9,077 nt of DNA from an uncultured Burkholderiales bacterium (GTDB lineage Bacteria; Pseudomonadota; Gammaproteobacteria; Burkholderiales; Burkholderiaceae_E), in assembly GCA_903923345.1 (NCBI GenBank), contig CAIXXI010000206.1, positions 1-9,077 on the forward strand. The letters are read 5' to 3'. Below are positions 6,475-9,077 of this stretch, piece by piece. The position numbers and the translations under genes are program-made. Within the stretch, counting starts at the first letter, position 1, and each line of letters starts with the position of its first letter. The notes below the pieces were generated by a model. The model worked only from the letters and a program-made list of their open reading frames with translations. It made no database searches and was not told the origin of the DNA.

Positions 6475-6927
6475 TCAAGCGCCTGGCCGTTTGCGCAGTT
6501 CGTCGCGAATTTCGGCCAGCAGCACTTCGCTGGCGGGCGGCGGCGCAGCGGCTTCGGCCGCCTTGTCTTCGTCGAGCAGACGCGACTTCATCTCGTTCAG
6601 GTAGCGCACGAGCATGAAAATCACGAAGGCCATCAGGATGAAGTTGATGAGGATCGTGATGAAGTTGCCGTATGCAAAGACCGGCACATCGGCCTTCTTC
6701 AGAGCTTCGAGCGACATCTGAACCCCGTCAGGCACTTTGCCGAGCACGAGGAACAGGCTGCTGAAGTCAAAGCGCCCGCCGAGCAGGGCCGAGATGAACG
6801 GCATGATCACATCGGCGACCAGCGACTCGACGATCTTGCCAAAGGCTGCGCCGATGATCACGCCGACAGCCAGGTCGATGGCATTGCCCTTGACGGCAAA
6901 GGACTTGAATTCGGATAACAGGCTCAC
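6475..6927 (-). CDS. mscL: Large-conductance mechanosensitive channel MscL, GTG start
   Basis: A 150-aa inner-membrane channel that opens under membrane tension and releases solutes during hypo-osmotic shock; family members form homopentamers. The N-terminal amphipathic helix (SLLSEFKSFAVKGN, 2-15) leads into TM1 (about 16-46, AIDLAVGVIIGAAFGKIV), which has the conserved pore-lining small residues. A periplasmic loop follows, then TM2 (about 86-108, FITILINFILMAFVIFMLV). An acidic/Ala/Pro-rich linker and a short amphipathic C-terminal helix (EVLLAEIRDELRKR) end the protein. The length is typical. The start must be GTG at 6927: the residue before SLLSEF is encoded by GTG, a GGAG lies 6 nt upstream, and the only upstream in-frame ATG (7011) would add 28 residues unlike the family. 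It is convergent with the Nif3-like gene and divergent from petA. Confidence 0.95.
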   Translation of the reverse strand: MSLLSEFKSFAVKGNAIDLAVGVIIGAAFGKIVESLVADVIMPFISALLGGRFDFSSLFLVLGKVPDGVQMSLEALKKADVPVFAYGNFITILINFILMAFVIFMLVRYLNEMKSRLLDEDKAAEAAAPPPASEVLLAEIRDELRKRPGA

Positions 6928-6933
6928 GCAGCG

Positions 6934-6937
6934 CTCC
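6934..6937 (-). promoter_or_regulatory. Shine-Dalgarno that fixes the mscL GTG start
   Basis: On the minus strand GGAG is followed by CGCTGC and then GTG at 6927, a 6-nt spacing. With the SLLSEF family N-terminus directly after the GTG, this decides the start. Confidence 0.7.
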
Positions 6938-7100
6938 AGTTCGAATGTGTGTTGGGTGATGGCCGCAGTGCGCCAAAGCGGTCGCTTGCAAGCCGGGCGC
7001 AACCTTAGCACGGGCGTCTTTGCGTCCGTTCCACGGGGGCAACGGCCGCCGATACCCCATCGACGGCATGGCCGACTTTCTTAGGTGCACCGCAATAAGT

Positions 7101-7106
7101 TAGAAT
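7101..7106 (+). promoter_or_regulatory. Candidate -10 box of the petABC promoter
   Basis: TAGAAT matches 5 of 6 bases of TATAAT and lies in the only A+T-rich patch of the gap, 68 nt upstream of the petA ATG. The hexamer 17 bp upstream (TTTCTT, 7078-7083) is a poor -35 match, so an activator or a non-consensus promoter is likely. Confidence 0.4.
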
Positions 7107-7174
7107 GTCAGGCTATTAAATGACCGGCCGTGCTGTTGTCAGGTCCGTCGATTCCCGTTTTTACTGAGGTCTTC

Positions 7175-7819
7175 ATGGCTGATCACTCAGCGAGCCTGCC
7201 TGCTTCGAACCTGAACGAAGGCGGATTGCTCCCCACCGATCCCTCCCGGCGCAATGCCCTGCTCACCACCGCGGCCGTGGGCACAGCGGGTGCGGCCGCC
7301 GCCGCGATCCCCTTTGTCTGCACCTTCCAGCCTTCGGAAAAAGCCAAGGCGGCCGGCGCGCCGGTCGAGGCCGACATCACCGGCATGGTGCCGGGCGAAC
7401 TGCGCCGGGTCGAGTGGCGCGGCAATCCGGTCTGGATCGTGCGTCGCACGCCCGAGATGATCGAATCGCTCAAGAAGACCGAGCCGCATGTGCTGGACCC
7501 CAAGTCGGACAAGCCCTACCAGTTCCCGATGCCCGACTACGCCAAGAACCAGACCCGCTCGATCAAGCCCGAGTACCTGGTCGTGGTCGGCATCTGCTCG
7601 CACCTGGGCTGTTCGCCGTCCGACAAATTCACGCCGGGCGCCCAGCCGTCGCTGCCCGAGGATTGGCAGGGCGGCTTCCTGTGCCCCTGCCACGGCTCGA
7701 CCTTCGATCTGGCGGGCCGCGTGTTCAAGAACAAGCCGGCCAATGCCAATCTGGATGTCCCGCCGCACGCCTATCTGTCAGACACGCGCCTGCTGATCGG
7801 CGACGACAAGAAAGCCTGA
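7175..7819 (+). CDS. petA: Ubiquinol-cytochrome c reductase Rieske iron-sulfur subunit
   Basis: A 214-aa subunit of the cytochrome bc1 complex. It takes one electron from quinol at the Qo site and passes it to cytochrome c1, contributing to the proton gradient. R25-R26 in SRRNALL plus the Ala-rich helix (about 30-49) form an uncleaved twin-arginine signal anchor, so the folded [2Fe-2S] head is Tat-exported. The cluster motifs are complete: box I CSHLGC (131-136) and box II CPCHGS (150-155). C131 and C150 are Cys ligands, H133 and H153 are His ligands, and C136-C152 form the stabilising disulfide. RAKAAGAPV-like hinge residues (KAKAAGAPVEADI, 56-68) follow the anchor, as in beta-proteobacterial homologues. 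ATG 7175 is chosen over the upstream in-frame ATG at 7130: GAGG (7166-7169) precedes it at 5 nt and the family N-terminus fits. First gene of the pet operon. Confidence 0.96.
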   Translation: MADHSASLPASNLNEGGLLPTDPSRRNALLTTAAVGTAGAAAAAIPFVCTFQPSEKAKAAGAPVEADITGMVPGELRRVEWRGNPVWIVRRTPEMIESLKKTEPHVLDPKSDKPYQFPMPDYAKNQTRSIKPEYLVVVGICSHLGCSPSDKFTPGAQPSLPEDWQGGFLCPCHGSTFDLAGRVFKNKPANANLDVPPHAYLSDTRLLIGDDKKA

Positions 7820-7843
7820 TTGGCGGGCTGATGCCCAGGGTCG

Positions 7844-7890
7844 GGCGCGGGGTGATCTCGCGCCGGCCTCAGGCGGCGATTACAGCCGCC
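7844..7890 (+). other. Two tandem hairpins between petA and petB
   Basis: In the 108-bp petA-petB gap, GGCGCG (7844-7849) pairs with CGCGCC (7859-7864) over a 9-nt loop. GGCGGC (7872-7877) pairs with GCCGCC (7885-7890) over the loop GATTACA. No T-run follows, so complete termination is unlikely. A role in differential petA/petBC expression through mRNA processing, stability or partial attenuation is an inference. Confidence 0.45.
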
Positions 7891-7927
7891 GATCCACAAC
7901 GAATCAACCGTCTCACCGGAGTTTTCG

Positions 7928-9077
7928 ATGGCAGCTGAGAAACAGGTAGAAGCCACCGGCCTTTTGGGCTGGGTCGACCAGCGGTTCCCGCTGATGTCGA
8001 ACTGGAAGGCGCACATGTCGGAGTACTACGCGCCGAAGAACTTCAACTTCTGGTACTTCTTCGGTTCGCTGGCCATCCTGGTGCTGGTGCTTCAGATCGT
8101 GACCGGCATCTTCCTCACGATGCACTACAAGCCTGATTCGGCGCGTGCCTTCGAGTCTGTCGAATACATCATGCGCGATGTGCCCTGGGGCTGGCTGGTG
8201 CGTTACATGCACTCCACCGGCGCCTCAGCGTTCTTCATTGTCGTCTATCTGCACATGTTCCGCGGCCTGATCTACGGCTCATACCGCAAGCCGCGCGAAC
8301 TGATCTGGATCTTCGGCTGCCTGATCTTCCTGGTGCTGATGGCCGAGGCCTTCTTCGGCTACCTGCTCCCCTGGGGCCAGATGTCGTACTGGGGCGCCCA
8401 GGTGATCGTCAACCTGTTCTCGGCCATCCCGATCATCGGACCGGAACTGTCGGTCTGGATCCGTGGCGACTATGTCGTGGGCGATGCCACCCTGAACCGC
8501 TTCTTTGCCTTCCACGTGATTGCGATCCCGCTGGTGCTGCTGGGCCTGGTGGTGGCGCATATCCTGGCGCTGCATGAGGTCGGCTCGAACAATCCGGATG
8601 GCGTGGAAATCAAGCTCAAGAAAGACGCGCAGGGCCGCCCGCTGGATGGCATCCCCTTCCATCCCTACTACACGGTCCACGACATCATGGGCGTGGGCGT
8701 GTTCCTGCTGGCCTTCACCGCGGTGATCTTCTTTGCCCCGGAAATGGGCGGCTACTTCCTCGAGTACAACAACTTCATTCCGGCTGATCCCCTCAAGACG
8801 CCAGCTCATATCGCACCGGTCTGGTATTTCACGCCCTACTACTCGATCCTGCGGGCGATCACCACCGAGTTCCTGACCTGGGGTCTGACGCCCTTCCTGC
8901 TGGTCTATCTGGCCGTGGTCTGGATGAGCAATGCCAAGGCGCTGTCCAAGCTGATCGCCACGATCGCCGTGGCTGCGCTGGTGGTGGGCTTCATGGTGCT
9001 CGACGCCAAGTTCTGGGGTGTGGTCGGTATGGGTGCTGCGGTGCTGATCTTCTTCGCGCTGCCCTGGATCGACAACA
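7928..9077 (+). CDS. petB: Cytochrome b subunit of cytochrome bc1 complex, 3' end outside window
   Basis: The first 383 codons of the membrane core of bc1 are present; no stop occurs before the window ends. It carries both haems b and forms the Qo and Qi quinone sites. TM A is about 42-65 (FFGSLAILVLVLQIVTG). Helix B holds H95 and H109, and helix D holds H196 and H211, the four axial haem ligands. LLPWGQMSYWGAQV is the conserved cd-region segment and HEVGSNNPDG follows helix D. The Qo loop motif is PVWY (297-300), in place of the common PEWY. Helices downstream extend through FWGVVGMGAAVLIFF, as in long beta-proteobacterial forms of roughly 400-460 residues. The helix D histidines are separated by 14 residues, not 13. 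ATG 7928 is supported by GGAG (7918-7921) 6 nt upstream. petC would be expected just beyond the right edge. Confidence 0.96.
   Translation, partial: MAAEKQVEATGLLGWVDQRFPLMSNWKAHMSEYYAPKNFNFWYFFGSLAILVLVLQIVTGIFLTMHYKPDSARAFESVEYIMRDVPWGWLVRYMHSTGASAFFIVVYLHMFRGLIYGSYRKPRELIWIFGCLIFLVLMAEAFFGYLLPWGQMSYWGAQVIVNLFSAIPIIGPELSVWIRGDYVVGDATLNRFFAFHVIAIPLVLLGLVVAHILALHEVGSNNPDGVEIKLKKDAQGRPLDGIPFHPYYTVHDIMGVGVFLLAFTAVIFFAPEMGGYFLEYNNFIPADPLKTPAHIAPVWYFTPYYSILRAITTEFLTWGLTPFLLVYLAVVWMSNAKALSKLIATIAVAALVVGFMVLDAKFWGVVGMGAAVLIFFALPWIDN

Larger units (their letters stand above)
6928..7174. other. Divergent mscL/petA intergenic control region
   Basis: A 247-bp non-coding gap that must contain the promoters of both mscL (minus) and petA (plus). 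The part near petA (7090-7125) is clearly A+T-richer than its surroundings and carries the best promoter candidate. The 10-bp palindrome GCTTGCAAGC (6984-6993) lies nearer mscL. No convincing minus-strand promoter for mscL was recognised and no tRNA or small gene is seen. Confidence 0.6.

Noticed and set aside
6984..6993. 10-bp palindrome GCTTGCAAGC as an operator for mscL or petA
   Set aside because: Short, without supporting promoter elements around it, and palindromes of this length are expected by chance in a window this size.
8279..8809. A 176-codon minus-strand open frame opposite petB
   Set aside because: Composition is dominated by His, Gln, Asp and Glu, as expected from the antisense of hydrophobic membrane-protein codons; no motif is recognised.

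Overview
The window is G+C-rich, densely coding DNA. The protein families, the signal types and the gene order around petA all suggest a betaproteobacterium, probably Burkholderiales- or Rhodocyclales-like. This is an inference from family resemblance, since no database search was possible. The best evidence is a twin-arginine Rieske protein followed by cytochrome b, the block S1C protease / Nif3-like / mscL / petA / petB, and a fused indolepyruvate oxidoreductase of the proteobacterial type.

Layout, left to right. (1) 1-506, minus strand: a small secreted class I cytochrome c whose stop overlaps the start of a short-chain dehydrogenase/reductase that runs off the left edge. (2) 507-669: a divergent control region with a perfect 19-bp dyad. 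(3) 670-4236, plus: a 1188-aa single-chain 2-oxoacid (indolepyruvate-type) oxidoreductase. (4) 4237-4363: a convergent gap with G+C-rich inverted repeats. (5) 4364-5539, minus: a membrane-anchored HtrA/DegS-like serine protease with one PDZ domain. (6) 5557-6405, plus: a Nif3/YbgI-like dinuclear-metal protein, only 17 bp from the protease start. (7) 6406-6474: a hairpin between convergent genes. (8) 6475-6927, minus: mscL, which needs a GTG start. (9) 6928-7174: the divergent mscL/petA control region. (10) 7175 to the right edge, plus: petA (Rieske protein) and petB (cytochrome b, cut by the window end), the start of a cytochrome bc1 operon that would normally continue with petC.

Functionally, the right half serves the cell envelope and respiration: quinol oxidation by bc1, osmotic safety by MscL, and periplasmic protein quality control by the protease. 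The left half is metabolic. The oxidoreductase should turn arylpyruvates or other 2-oxoacids into acyl-CoA, and a divergent transcription unit pairs a periplasmic cytochrome with a cytoplasmic NAD(P)-dependent dehydrogenase. I see no mobile element, tRNA, rRNA, CRISPR array or recognisable defence system. I found nothing that justifies claiming a wholly new system. The points most worth a second look are the dyad in the divergent control region, the cysteine pattern and electron acceptor of the fused oxidoreductase, the variant Qo motif and haem spacing in cytochrome b, and the paired hairpins between petA and petB.
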